Positions 49,861 through 59,115 of a stretch of 64,000 nt of DNA are shown here, piece after piece (the stretch's first letter is position 1; each line of letters begins with the position of its first letter). This stretch comes from JAOAGA01 sp964540515 (GTDB taxonomy: Bacteria > CALINM01): assembly GCA_964540515.1 (NCBI GenBank), contig CAZIMS010000001.1:1-64000 (forward strand). Direction: 5' to 3'. The notes below the pieces were generated by a model. It was not told the DNA's origin, made no database searches, and saw only the letters and a list, made by a program, of their open reading frames with translations. Both the position numbers and the translations under genes were made by a program.

Positions 49861-51861
49861 ATGGCTGAAGAAAAAAAGAGTTATGAATCATTATCACAAG
49901 AGTCTAGAAAATTTTATCCACCAAAAGAATTTGTAGAACAGGCTTATATTAAAAGCTTTGAAGATTACAAAAAAATGTATGATCGTTCAGTAAGTGATCC
50001 AGATGGTTTTTGGGGTGACCTTGCAAAAGAACTTCTTGATTGGTATAGCACTGATTGGAAGAAGGTTGAGTATTATGATTTTGAAAAAGCAATTATTAAA
50101 TACTTTGAAGGTGGAAAGATTAATGTAAGCTACAACTGCCTTGATAGACATATTAAAACTTGGAGAAGAAACAAGGCAGCTCTTGTATGGGAAGGCGATA
50201 ACTACGAGACAAAAACATTAACTTATCAACAGCTTTACAGAGAGGTTAATCGTTTTGCCAATGTTCTTAAAAAAGTAGGTGTTAAAAAGGGTGATAGAGT
50301 TACAATTTATCTTCCAATGATCGTTGAGTTGCCAATAGCAATGCTTGCCTGTGCAAGGATTGGTGCTATACATAGCGTTATTTTTGGTGGCTTCTCACCT
50401 GCTTCAATTGTAGATAGAGTAGAAGACGCTAAATGTTCTTTCCTAATAACAGCCGATGAGGGGTTAAGAGGTGGCAGAACTGTTCCATTAAAGAAAAATG
50501 TTGATGAAGCACTTTCTGACCCAAGAACAAGTACTATTAAAACCGTAATCGTCTGCAAGAGAACTGGTAATGCGGTAAACATGAAAGAAGGTAGAGATTT
50601 TTGGTGGCATGAGCTTATGTCAGATCCTGAGATTTCAGATTATTGTGAACCAGAGGTTATGGATGCTGAAGATCCACTATTTATATTATACACATCAGGA
50701 AGTACAGGAAAGCCTAAAGGTGTTTGTCATACAACAGGAGGGTATTTACTTTTTACTGCTGCTACTTTTAAATATGTTTTTGATTACAAAGATAATGACC
50801 TATATTGGTGTACAGCTGATATCGGTTGGGTAACAGGACATAGCTATATAGTTTATGGTCCTTTGGCAAATGGTGCCACATCCCTTATGTTCGAAGGTAT
50901 ACCAAACTACCCAAAACCTGATAGGTTCTGGGAGATTGTAGAAAAGTATAAAGTTAATATTTTTTACACAGCTCCAACAGCAATTAGGGCAATGATGAGA
51001 GATGGTGATCAGTGGCCTAATGGAAGAGACTTGTCATCTTTAAGATTACTCGGAACTGTTGGTGAACCAATTAATCCAGAAGCTTGGGTCTGGTATTATA
51101 ACGTAATTGGCCGTCAACGTTGTCCTATAGTTGACACATGGTGGCAGACAGAAACAGGTGGTCATTTAATCGCTACACTTCCAGGTGCCTCTTTCCAGAA
51201 ACCTGGTTCTGCTGGTTTGCCCTTCTTTGGAGTTGTTCCTAAAGTTGTAGATGATAACGGCAATGAGGTAGGCGTAAATGAAGGTGGTAAGCTTATCATT
51301 GAGAAATCATGGCCTGGTATGATGAGAACAGTATATGGCGACCATGAGAGATTTATACAAACCTATTTTTCTATGTATAAAGGAAAGTATTTTACAGGTG
51401 ATGGTTCAAGAAAAGATGAAGATGGCTATTTCTGGCTTATGGGTCGTGTTGATGACGTTATCAACGTCTCTGGACATAGAATTGGTACTGCAGAGGTTGA
51501 AAGCGCACTTGTATCAAATAAATCTGTTGCAGAAGCAGCAGTTGTTGGAATGCCTCACGATATTAAAGGTCAGGGTATCTACGCATATATCATCCTAAAA
51601 GAGGGTATTACACCTACAGAGGATCTCAGAAAAGAGTTAATACAGCACGTCAGAAAGGAGATTGGTCCTATCGCAACTCCTGATATATTGCACTTTGTGC
51701 CTAATTTACCAAAAACAAGAAGTGGTAAGATTATGAGAAGAATTCTAAGAAAAGTAGCTGAAAATGAGTTTGAGAACATTGGAGATACAACTACTTTAGC
51801 CGATCCTTCAGTTGTTCAGACAATTATTGATGGTAAGAAATCTGGAAAATACGGATTGTAA
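49861..51861 (+). CDS. acs: Acetyl-CoA synthetase (AMP-forming)
   Basis: 666 aa, full length. Canonical motifs: YTSGSTGKPKG phosphate loop, VDTWWQTETGG acyl/ATP pocket, GRVDDVINVSGHR hinge and PKTRSGKIMRR acetylation site. It activates acetate to acetyl-CoA through acetyl-AMP. AATAGGAGGAG precedes the ATG. Transcribed divergently from iclR and ends at a strong bidirectional terminator shared with the acs (CO-dependent) operon. Confidence 0.96.
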   Translation: MAEEKKSYESLSQESRKFYPPKEFVEQAYIKSFEDYKKMYDRSVSDPDGFWGDLAKELLDWYSTDWKKVEYYDFEKAIIKYFEGGKINVSYNCLDRHIKTWRRNKAALVWEGDNYETKTLTYQQLYREVNRFANVLKKVGVKKGDRVTIYLPMIVELPIAMLACARIGAIHSVIFGGFSPASIVDRVEDAKCSFLITADEGLRGGRTVPLKKNVDEALSDPRTSTIKTVIVCKRTGNAVNMKEGRDFWWHELMSDPEISDYCEPEVMDAEDPLFILYTSGSTGKPKGVCHTTGGYLLFTAATFKYVFDYKDNDLYWCTADIGWVTGHSYIVYGPLANGATSLMFEGIPNYPKPDRFWEIVEKYKVNIFYTAPTAIRAMMRDGDQWPNGRDLSSLRLLGTVGEPINPEAWVWYYNVIGRQRCPIVDTWWQTETGGHLIATLPGASFQKPGSAGLPFFGVVPKVVDDNGNEVGVNEGGKLIIEKSWPGMMRTVYGDHERFIQTYFSMYKGKYFTGDGSRKDEDGYFWLMGRVDDVINVSGHRIGTAEVESALVSNKSVAEAAVVGMPHDIKGQGIYAYIILKEGITPTEDLRKELIQHVRKEIGPIATPDILHFVPNLPKTRSGKIMRRILRKVAENEFENIGDTTTLADPSVVQTIIDGKKSGKYGL

Positions 51862-51872
51862 TTCTTCAATTT

Positions 51873-51901
51873 AAGGAGGCAGTTTACTGCCTCCTTTTTT
51901 T
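51873..51901. terminator. Bidirectional rho-independent terminator
   Basis: AAGGAGGCAG-TTTA-CTGCCTCCTT (51873-51896) followed by T-run; separates the convergent acetyl-CoA synthetase gene and the last gene of the ACS operon. Confidence 0.9.
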
Positions 51902-52919
51902 ATTTAATACTCTTTAGCAACTCCAAAACCTTTATAGATTCATCTATAGATAAAGCACCCATACCACAGGACGGTGTAATAAATATTTTATCTTCAATAT
52001 GATCAATTTTTGTTATTTCTTTAAGTTTTTTTATCACATAATCAATTTTTTCTACCAACTCTTTAGATGAAGTGCCTTTTAATATATCGCTATCGGTTGG
52101 GATAATACCAAAAGCTAAGTATCCACCCTTCTCTAAGAATTTTTTTATATCTACTTCGTATAAAAAGAACTCTTCCAAGTAGTTATAAGCATCAAAATTT
52201 AAAATATCTATTGGCAAGGACATTATAAAATCCCATTCTGAGTTCCCACATATATGCATACCTACAAAGTAACTACGCTTTTTGCATAATATGCTTTCAT
52301 AAATCCCTTTAATATCTTCCTTTTTTAAGTTTAAAACTGCAGACCCAATTTGTGATAAAACAGGTTCATCAAAGAAAATTATCTTTTCAGATATCAAATT
52401 AGCAGTTTTAAAAGATTCAAACTGATTATCAGCTTTTAGATTTAAAAGCTTTGGGATTATATCTTTATAAAATTCATCGGAAATTAGTAGTTGGCCATTT
52501 TTTTTCTTATGAGTTGTTAAAAAAGTAATAGGGCCTATCACCTGTCCCTTGATTATATCTATATCCTTTTTGCTTTTTATCTTTTCAATAAAAAGATTAA
52601 AAGTTAAGGAAAATTTTTCAGAGAGTTTATAGTTCCCAGAGCTTTCATTGCTAATATCATCAAGGATATTGTTTAGATTGCTAATCTCATAGGGCTCAAT
52701 AAAGGTAACGTTGTCTCCATCCCACTCCCAACCGGGAATACCTTCTAAGTATTGAAGAGACATGGATTCATATATTGATAACTTTGGCAACTGTGGCCAA
52801 GAAGGGCTACGAGGACAATAACGAAAGACTACCTCCAGAGCCTCTTCAGGGCTCTGGAAAGGTAGACTTCCAATTAACAATGGTTTTAACTTTGCCTGCA
52901 ATCTTAGATTTCTAACCAA
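51900..52919 (-). CDS. Core-MetE-like, corrinoid-dependent methionine synthase (C-terminal MetE domain only)
   Basis: 339 aa, about half the size of MetE and lacking its N-terminal domain. UroD/MetE barrel with zinc-binding pattern H222-x-C224 (GMHICGNSEWD) and C318 (TPSCGMG), and Glu249/250 after FDAYNY as the likely third-ligand region. Such short MetE proteins in Dehalococcoides and methanogens take methyl from a corrinoid rather than from methyl-THF. As the last gene of the acsD-B-C-E operon, its likely methyl donor is the AcsCD corrinoid protein, giving methionine from homocysteine. The start is uncertain: TTG at 52919 overlaps acsE by 16 bases; TTG codons at 52901 or 52880 are alternatives. 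Another corrinoid methyltransferase role is possible. Confidence 0.75.
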   Translation of the reverse strand: MVRNLRLQAKLKPLLIGSLPFQSPEEALEVVFRYCPRSPSWPQLPKLSIYESMSLQYLEGIPGWEWDGDNVTFIEPYEISNLNNILDDISNESSGNYKLSEKFSLTFNLFIEKIKSKKDIDIIKGQVIGPITFLTTHKKKNGQLLISDEFYKDIIPKLLNLKADNQFESFKTANLISEKIIFFDEPVLSQIGSAVLNLKKEDIKGIYESILCKKRSYFVGMHICGNSEWDFIMSLPIDILNFDAYNYLEEFFLYEVDIKKFLEKGGYLAFGIIPTDSDILKGTSSKELVEKIDYVIKKLKEITKIDHIEDKIFITPSCGMGALSIDESIKVLELLKSIK

Positions 52920-53803
52920 GAATGGGAATACAACACTTTACCTAATAATACTCTAACAGATTTTGCATACTCTTTCTGCTTAGGAGTAAGACTATTAATG
53001 TCTGGTTCATAGCCATCCATCATCTTAAATACAAGTTCTTCAATGTCAGGCAACCCTCCATTACAATATTCCATCAGCTCTTTATCATAGGAATCAACTA
53101 TAGCTGAGTAAAGCCCTAATTTCCTAAGCATTATTAGATATGTTCTATTTAAAACCCTTCTTAATTCGTCTGTTGGAGCACCATTTGATACATTTGATAG
53201 ACCACAGGTAGTTTTAGCACCTGGACATATCTCCTGTACTTGTGGAATAAACTCTTGAAATGCTAAGACCTGATTTAAGTCTACTGATATAGGAAGAACT
53301 ATAGGGTCAACCCACATCTTCTCATTAGGGATTCCTCTTTCAGCAGCTGCAGTCATTATTGTTACAAGACACATTCCTCTCTCTGAGGCATCTCTTGGGA
53401 TGCCCTCTTCAGAAAGTGTCAAAGCAACAAAATCACAGCCATACTTCTCTACTAAGGGAAGCTTTGTATTTAAAGACTCTGTCTGAGCTGATATTGAGTT
53501 AATAACTGGCAAGTTCTTTTTTGCTGCCTTAATACCAGCCTCAATAGCTATAGGGTTTGTTGTGTCTAAGAATAAGGGTACATCAGTAACCTCTTCAACT
53601 GTCTTAACTAGCCACTCCATCATCTCATCGCCAGCCTTTCTTGCAGGACCAAGATTAAGGTCCAAGTAGTCTGCACCTGATTCTGTTTCCTCTATGGCCA
53701 TCTTTTGTATGGGAGCTTTGTTTTTCTCTCTAATAGCTGGGCCTATAGTTTTTGACATAATATTAATACTTTCTGCAATTGCATATACTTTCTTCTGAGC
53801 CAT
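52904..53803 (-). CDS. acsE: Methyltetrahydrofolate:corrinoid iron-sulfur protein methyltransferase
   Basis: 299 aa pterin-binding TIM-barrel protein. ESGADYLDLNLGPA, LFLDTTNPIAIEAGI, INSISAQTE and TCGLSNVSNGAP match the MeTr/MetH pterin-binding domain. It moves the methyl group of CH3-THF to Co(I) of the AcsCD protein. It is somewhat longer than Moorella AcsE (262 aa), with the extra residues mainly at the C-terminus. A run of G7 is the ribosome site. Located after acsC. Confidence 0.92.
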   Translation of the reverse strand: MAQKKVYAIAESINIMSKTIGPAIREKNKAPIQKMAIEETESGADYLDLNLGPARKAGDEMMEWLVKTVEEVTDVPLFLDTTNPIAIEAGIKAAKKNLPVINSISAQTESLNTKLPLVEKYGCDFVALTLSEEGIPRDASERGMCLVTIMTAAAERGIPNEKMWVDPIVLPISVDLNQVLAFQEFIPQVQEICPGAKTTCGLSNVSNGAPTDELRRVLNRTYLIMLRKLGLYSAIVDSYDKELMEYCNGGLPDIEELVFKMMDGYEPDINSLTPKQKEYAKSVRVLLGKVLYSHSWLEI

Positions 53804-53823
53804 TTATTCCCCCCCCTGTTATA

Positions 53824-55167
53824 TTATAATTTCCACATTTTCAAAAATTTTGGTAAATCAGCTGCTTCTCTTGGACCAATCTGTACTTCCCAGCCCTCAC
53901 CAAGCTCTTCCTGAAACTCTCCTGAAAGCTGAGCTACATAGCCAGGAATAATAATTTTTTTGTGTTTTACTTTCTGAGTAATATCAGTCTTCTTGACATA
54001 AATTGCCATAGCATCTGCAACAAACTTTCCTGCAGACCAGGCTGTAAGAACTGATAATCCTTCAGTATCCATAATCATAAGCCAGCAAGGCACTCTACTT
54101 GCTTCAATCTCAGCAGATACGATAAAGTATGTAAGAGCAAAGTTAACGGTTATTATTACAGGAGAGTTCTCATCAGGATTATTAAGAGGATAGATTCCTT
54201 GTTCAACAACCATTGGTCTTTGCGGGTCTGTAAAAACATTCATTCTACTTACTGTGATGGGCAATACCTTTGCAGGATCTGGATCACTAACAACTACTAT
54301 ACCTGCATACTGTGCTATTAATCCGCTTGCATAGACAGCTTCCATCATAGCATCTTTAGCGAACTCATTTACCATAATAAATGTTGGAAAGCCAACCTCT
54401 TTTACCTTCTGTTTTATCGATGCCCTTCTAGCAAAAACATTATCTCTTAAAGCTTCTTTGAAGTTTTTTGGAGCTGAGTCGATTGCAATGTCTTTAACGC
54501 CTGCTGCTAATAACTTAGCTGTTACATCAGTAACCTCGTTTAGGCCATTACCTCTTGCTACTACTGGAAGGTTTGTGGCTTTTGCGATCTCAGCTACCAC
54601 ATCAACATTAGCCATTGTTGCTGCATAAAGCATAGGTCTCTTATCTTTATATTTTTCTGCTGCCTCTTTTAGGGTCTGCGTATTATCAGAAGCAATGACA
54701 AAGGGTTTATTTGTTGCTGCAACCTTATCGAGCAAGGCCATAAACTTGCTTGCATCCCCCTCGTTTTTAACAAAGACCATATCAACACAGAGCTTTTTAC
54801 CAACTCTCTCAAAACATATAGAGGATATCTTTGAAATTTTGTTAGCAATAACATCATCACTTTCGGTATCTTTAACCATTACTGTAAGTGGTGTAGGATT
54901 AAAGAAAGTCTTTTCATGTCTAAACATAACGGTCTCACCACCAACTTTAACGGCACTATCGCCAGTACCTATTGTAAACTCTCTTATTGGTGGTGCTGTA
55001 GCTTCAGATAACTTTGCCTTTGCCTCTTCTGATACATATGGACAAAGACTAATATCAGCCTTACCTGCTGCCAGCTTCATCGCAAAGGCTAAACAGGTGG
55101 GCTCTCCACAATCTTTACAGTTTGTCTGTGGAAGTAATTTATATATTTGTATACCTGTAAGTCCCAT
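53824..55167 (-). CDS. acsC: Corrinoid iron-sulfur protein, large subunit
   Basis: 447 aa. N-terminal [4Fe-4S] motif with C17, C20, C25 and C42 (TNCKDCGEPTC...SLC), a central TIM barrel, and a C-terminal B12-binding domain (IIIPGYVAQLSGEFQEELGEGW in pieces). It carries the methylcobamide between AcsE and AcsB. Located between acsB and acsE. Confidence 0.95.
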   Translation of the reverse strand: MGLTGIQIYKLLPQTNCKDCGEPTCLAFAMKLAAGKADISLCPYVSEEAKAKLSEATAPPIREFTIGTGDSAVKVGGETVMFRHEKTFFNPTPLTVMVKDTESDDVIANKISKISSICFERVGKKLCVDMVFVKNEGDASKFMALLDKVAATNKPFVIASDNTQTLKEAAEKYKDKRPMLYAATMANVDVVAEIAKATNLPVVARGNGLNEVTDVTAKLLAAGVKDIAIDSAPKNFKEALRDNVFARRASIKQKVKEVGFPTFIMVNEFAKDAMMEAVYASGLIAQYAGIVVVSDPDPAKVLPITVSRMNVFTDPQRPMVVEQGIYPLNNPDENSPVIITVNFALTYFIVSAEIEASRVPCWLMIMDTEGLSVLTAWSAGKFVADAMAIYVKKTDITQKVKHKKIIIPGYVAQLSGEFQEELGEGWEVQIGPREAADLPKFLKMWKL

Positions 55168-55192
55168 ATCTCATCTCTCCTTTCTATTTTTT

Positions 55193-57385
55193 TTACATTA
55201 ATGGATCCATAGATAATACTGGATGATTTACCTTCTGTAAGAACTCATATAATTCCTCTTCTGTAGTGGCACAGGTTTCATCGGCAATCTTATTATAAAA
55301 ATCTTCTAAACCTAACTCGGCAGCTCTCTTTTCAATACCTTCTTTCAAAAACTCTTTGAGAGCCTTAGGCAACCAAACTATCCTTGCAAAACCACCCTCT
55401 GCTAATAAGAACTTCTTACTTAGCACAAACTGTCTTGAAATACCACAGAAACCAGGTGTTTGAGCACCACCACCTACCTGACCTGCAAGGGTAGAGAAGC
55501 TCATACCGCAAGGTGTCATACCGTTGTAGTCTCTATCTACTACCATAAATCCCTGTGTTAAAGGCAAGATAACAACTATTGCCTCAAAACAACCACAGGA
55601 TGTCATTGGGTCCTGTAATATTGAGTATGCACTAAATCTCTCTATGGCGTTACCAGACTTTTCATAGACAAACTGATTGACCGTATCCCACTGTCCTGTT
55701 ACTTCATCAATAACATTGCCTTTTGGAATAGGCTGGTTAGGACCTGTAGGGTTAATCTCAAAGGCAGCTCTACAGTCAAGCCAGTTATAAGCACCACATA
55801 AACCTGGTCTTTCAGGAGTTATTACACATACATGGGTTGGCGCAAAGGACTGACAGAGAGTACAGGAATAGAAAGTATCTACACCCTCATCAGCAAGTCC
55901 TGCCATTCTCTCTTCTCTCTTTCTATAGGTTTTTCTGGCTTCTTCAAGAAGCTCTTTAACCTTTTCAGGTTCTGTATAAATCTTTACCTGAATTTTATCT
56001 AAAATGTTTCCAAAATCATTATGAAGTTTAGCATGTAAAATTGTACCTAAATGCTTTAACCTAAAACCACTTTCAAAGGCTTTTTTAGTAATTCTCATCC
56101 AAATAATATCTCTCTGGCCTATATGAAGAACACCTTCTGCCTGATTCATTAGATGATGGAACTGCCTCTCAAGGATTGGTTCAAAGTCTTCCTGCATCTT
56201 TCTTCCAGCTACTTCAAGCCATATGGCTATTGGAACAGTAGCACCTTCTGGAATCTCATCAAGATCTGGACCAATAACCTCAATGTGTCCATCTTTAACT
56301 TCATCCATATCCTTCATTCTACAGAACTCAAAACCAAATGATTTTGGACCTCCCAACTCAACTCTCATGTTTTCTTTCTTAACTCTCTCACCCTCATAGG
56401 CAGGACCATAGGAAACTGGTATATCAATTTTTGTAACTGTAACCTTAAGACCTCTAACCTCAACACATTTATCGACAATCTCGTCAAGAGAAACATTACT
56501 TACAACGTGTTCATAGGTACAAACACCTGTAGGTAGTATCTGTGGTATATCTGTATCTGCTATTGCTGGGAACCCATAGTTAATGGCACCTGCTGCTGCT
56601 GCATATCTCTCATCGTCAACCTTGTCTAATGCCATAACAAAGGCAAATACTCTGTTTTTGTTATATAAAAGAATGTTTTTATAGTCACCTGGTTTTATAC
56701 CACCAAAGGCAAGTGCTGCCCTTGTAGCAAAACCTAATGCAAAAATAGCGGCGGATACATCTTCACCAAAAGGAACTAATCTTGTACTCCAACCTAACTG
56801 CATACCACCTTCTTTTAGCTGCTGGGCAAATCTTCCACCTGCCATAAAAACATATAGACTTTTGTCAATACACTGTTTAGCTATCTTCATAGCTGTCTCA
56901 ACATTAGGCGCTTGTCCAACTATTGCTGCAAATCCTGGGGCTGTGCCATCAACAAACTCAACTCCTCTTTTTCTAAGAATAATATCATCTGCCGCACCTA
57001 ACCAGAGATGGTCTTCATCACAGTCTTCTGCTACAAAATATGGTATTGGATCTTGTAAATATTTTAGTGCTTCCTCGATCTCAAAAAGAAATAGAGTTGC
57101 GGCACCTGCATCAAGGGTATGTCCTAAATAGGGCACCCATACATTCTCATCAACAAAGGGCGGTAATAACTCTTTACATTTGTCAAGAACTGGTTTCATA
57201 TCACCTAAAGTCTTGACAGGAATCCCTAAAAGACCATAAATAACTGGTAAATAATAACCTGTGTTGGGGAACTTAACCTCTTTATCAGGACCAAACTTCG
57301 ATAGTGCTTCATTATACTTGCCCATCACTCTATCATATACGGAGTGAGCTCCCCTAATAGCTGCTGATGCAATTATCTTTGACAT
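55193..57385 (-). CDS. acsB: Acetyl-CoA synthase (CODH/ACS beta subunit, bacterial full-length form)
   Basis: 730 aa, the bacterial length with the N-terminal CODH-interacting domain. The A-cluster ligands are all there: C508, C511, C520 and C530 for the [4Fe-4S] cluster and C597-G-C599 for the nickel sites, shifted by two from Moorella numbering. It assembles acetyl-CoA from CO, CoA and the methyl group of AcsCD, or reverses this. The partner CODH subunit AcsA is not encoded in the window although AcsB retains its N-terminal docking domain. Confidence 0.97.
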   Translation of the reverse strand: MSKIIASAAIRGAHSVYDRVMGKYNEALSKFGPDKEVKFPNTGYYLPVIYGLLGIPVKTLGDMKPVLDKCKELLPPFVDENVWVPYLGHTLDAGAATLFLFEIEEALKYLQDPIPYFVAEDCDEDHLWLGAADDIILRKRGVEFVDGTAPGFAAIVGQAPNVETAMKIAKQCIDKSLYVFMAGGRFAQQLKEGGMQLGWSTRLVPFGEDVSAAIFALGFATRAALAFGGIKPGDYKNILLYNKNRVFAFVMALDKVDDERYAAAAGAINYGFPAIADTDIPQILPTGVCTYEHVVSNVSLDEIVDKCVEVRGLKVTVTKIDIPVSYGPAYEGERVKKENMRVELGGPKSFGFEFCRMKDMDEVKDGHIEVIGPDLDEIPEGATVPIAIWLEVAGRKMQEDFEPILERQFHHLMNQAEGVLHIGQRDIIWMRITKKAFESGFRLKHLGTILHAKLHNDFGNILDKIQVKIYTEPEKVKELLEEARKTYRKREERMAGLADEGVDTFYSCTLCQSFAPTHVCVITPERPGLCGAYNWLDCRAAFEINPTGPNQPIPKGNVIDEVTGQWDTVNQFVYEKSGNAIERFSAYSILQDPMTSCGCFEAIVVILPLTQGFMVVDRDYNGMTPCGMSFSTLAGQVGGGAQTPGFCGISRQFVLSKKFLLAEGGFARIVWLPKALKEFLKEGIEKRAAELGLEDFYNKIADETCATTEEELYEFLQKVNHPVLSMDPLM

Positions 57386-57405
57386 ATATCATCCTCCCTA
57401 CTTAT

Positions 57406-58341
57406 TTAGTTTGTAAATTCATTTAAAATATTTCTAATAATATTAACAGACTCAGGATGTCTTAAGACCACTATATCTGAACCTGCAACAAGAAGATTAA
57501 TGGCTGTAATTGCCTCCCATAAGACACCTCTTGTGGTTAAATCGCCAAAGGCGGGTTCTTCTTCAATGGAGATCTTTGCTTCTCTAGCCTTCCAGGCTTC
57601 CTTACCAACAAGGTTAATTAAAGGTGATTTAAGTTTGTCATCACCCTGTGCTAATGCAGCAAGTCTAATTCTCTGCATAACAGAGAAAGTATATTCTATA
57701 CCGTAACCAAGTCCACCAGTTGTAGGGTCAATTATTAAATTCTCCATTGAAACACCTAAGTTGCTCAAAAGGATATTTAGCTGTTTTGCAAGATTTACAT
57801 CTATTGGAGACTGTGCTGCGACCTTATTGCCATAACCAAGAGATGAGGCACCTATTTGTTTATAATTTTCGTCATCTGCTGGTCCAACAAGTATTACCTT
57901 ACCATGACAGGCCTCTTGAACTGCCTTCATTACTTCACCATCTTTCTCACTATTCAGACAGCCATAAACAATTAGAGGTATATTGATGGCATCCAGAACT
58001 GCCTTAGCTGTTTTTGCTGCTTCTTCTGCGGAACGGTTTAATCCATTAGGATCAGTGCTTACAAGGCTAAGACAGATCATGTCTGCCTTGTACTCATTTT
58101 GGCATTTGAGAGCCCATTTTACTGGGTCTCCGTATACATCGCCTAATGCATTAATTAAAGGCTGTGGCCACTCTTCTGGCTGAGTGTCCAACACCTCCAT
58201 GGCTATCTTTGGTGGGTTTGGAACAGGACCATCAAAGGTATAGAGCCCTGATAAAACCGATTGTCCACCAACTTTTGCACCGGAGATGTCAACTTGAATT
58301 ACACTGTTGTTGTACTTTTCGATTGGTTCTTTAAAAGCCAT
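57406..58341 (-). CDS. acsD: Corrinoid iron-sulfur protein, small subunit
   Basis: 311 aa TIM-barrel protein of the AcsD/CdhD family: VDISGAKVGGQSVLSGLYTFDG in pieces at the N-terminus, ADMICLSLVSTDPNG, LIIDPTTGGLGYGIEYTFSVMQRIR in pieces, and the closing DIVVLRHPESV. It forms a heterodimer with AcsC and caps the cobamide. Located between cooC and acsB. Confidence 0.95.
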   Translation of the reverse strand: MAFKEPIEKYNNSVIQVDISGAKVGGQSVLSGLYTFDGPVPNPPKIAMEVLDTQPEEWPQPLINALGDVYGDPVKWALKCQNEYKADMICLSLVSTDPNGLNRSAEEAAKTAKAVLDAINIPLIVYGCLNSEKDGEVMKAVQEACHGKVILVGPADDENYKQIGASSLGYGNKVAAQSPIDVNLAKQLNILLSNLGVSMENLIIDPTTGGLGYGIEYTFSVMQRIRLAALAQGDDKLKSPLINLVGKEAWKAREAKISIEEEPAFGDLTTRGVLWEAITAINLLVAGSDIVVLRHPESVNIIRNILNEFTN

Positions 58342-58368
58342 AACTCCCCCTCTCCTTTCATTAATAAA

Positions 58369-59112
58369 TTATTTTATGTAACAATCTACAAAACCATCTA
58401 TTATCTTAACAACCTCATTATCGTTAGGTAATTTTAACGTAGTTATCCCTTTCTCGTCAAACTCTTTTATATCATTATTGGCTGGCAAAATACAACCAAT
58501 TTCTAAATTAGTTTTTTTTATTTCCTCTAACGTTTCTTCTGAGACCGTCCCATCCACTCGATTAAGAATTATAACTATCTTGTCAATCTTTAGCTTTAGT
58601 TCATCTGCAAGGTCTCTAATTCTTGAAGCAGTGATAATACCTCTTAAAGATGCGTCCGTAACAATAATCATAAGGTCGGCACCGTGGGTAGTCCTTCTGC
58701 TCATATGTTCGAGCCCTGCTTCATTATCTATCACTACATACTTATAATTTTCTGCCAATATATCAACATACTTTTTACATAATACATTTGCATAACAATA
58801 ACAACCAGCCCCTTCAGGCCTACCCATAGCTATTAAGTCGAAGCCATCACTCTCAATTAATGCCTGTTGAACTCTGTATCCTATGTAGGCATCCTTAGTC
58901 ATGCCCTGAGGTACATTAAGTAGCTCTTCCCTTATTCTACCGATAGTCTCTTCAATCTTAACACCCAGTACCTCGTTAAGATTACAGTTTGCATCTGCAT
59001 CAACTGCAAGAATTGGTTTTTTCCCTTTTTTTAAGAGGCTACGAATAATAAGACCGGCTACAGTTGTCTTTCCAGTCCCACCCTTACCAGCCATCGCAAT
59101 AAAAAATGCCAT
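58369..59112 (-). CDS. cooC: CooC-type nickel-insertion ATPase
   Basis: 247 aa MinD-like P-loop protein. Deviant Walker A GKGGTGKTT at residues 9-17, and the metal-binding C104-x-C106 (GAGCYCYANVLC) typical of CooC1. It loads nickel into CODH or, as AcsF, into ACS. With acsB in the operon and no CODH gene here, ACS maturation is at least as likely. It starts three bases after RACo ends. Confidence 0.93.
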   Translation of the reverse strand: MAFFIAMAGKGGTGKTTVAGLIIRSLLKKGKKPILAVDADANCNLNEVLGVKIEETIGRIREELLNVPQGMTKDAYIGYRVQQALIESDGFDLIAMGRPEGAGCYCYANVLCKKYVDILAENYKYVVIDNEAGLEHMSRRTTHGADLMIIVTDASLRGIITASRIRDLADELKLKIDKIVIILNRVDGTVSEETLEEIKKTNLEIGCILPANNDIKEFDEKGITTLKLPNDNEVVKIIDGFVDCYIK

Positions 59113-59115
59113 ATC

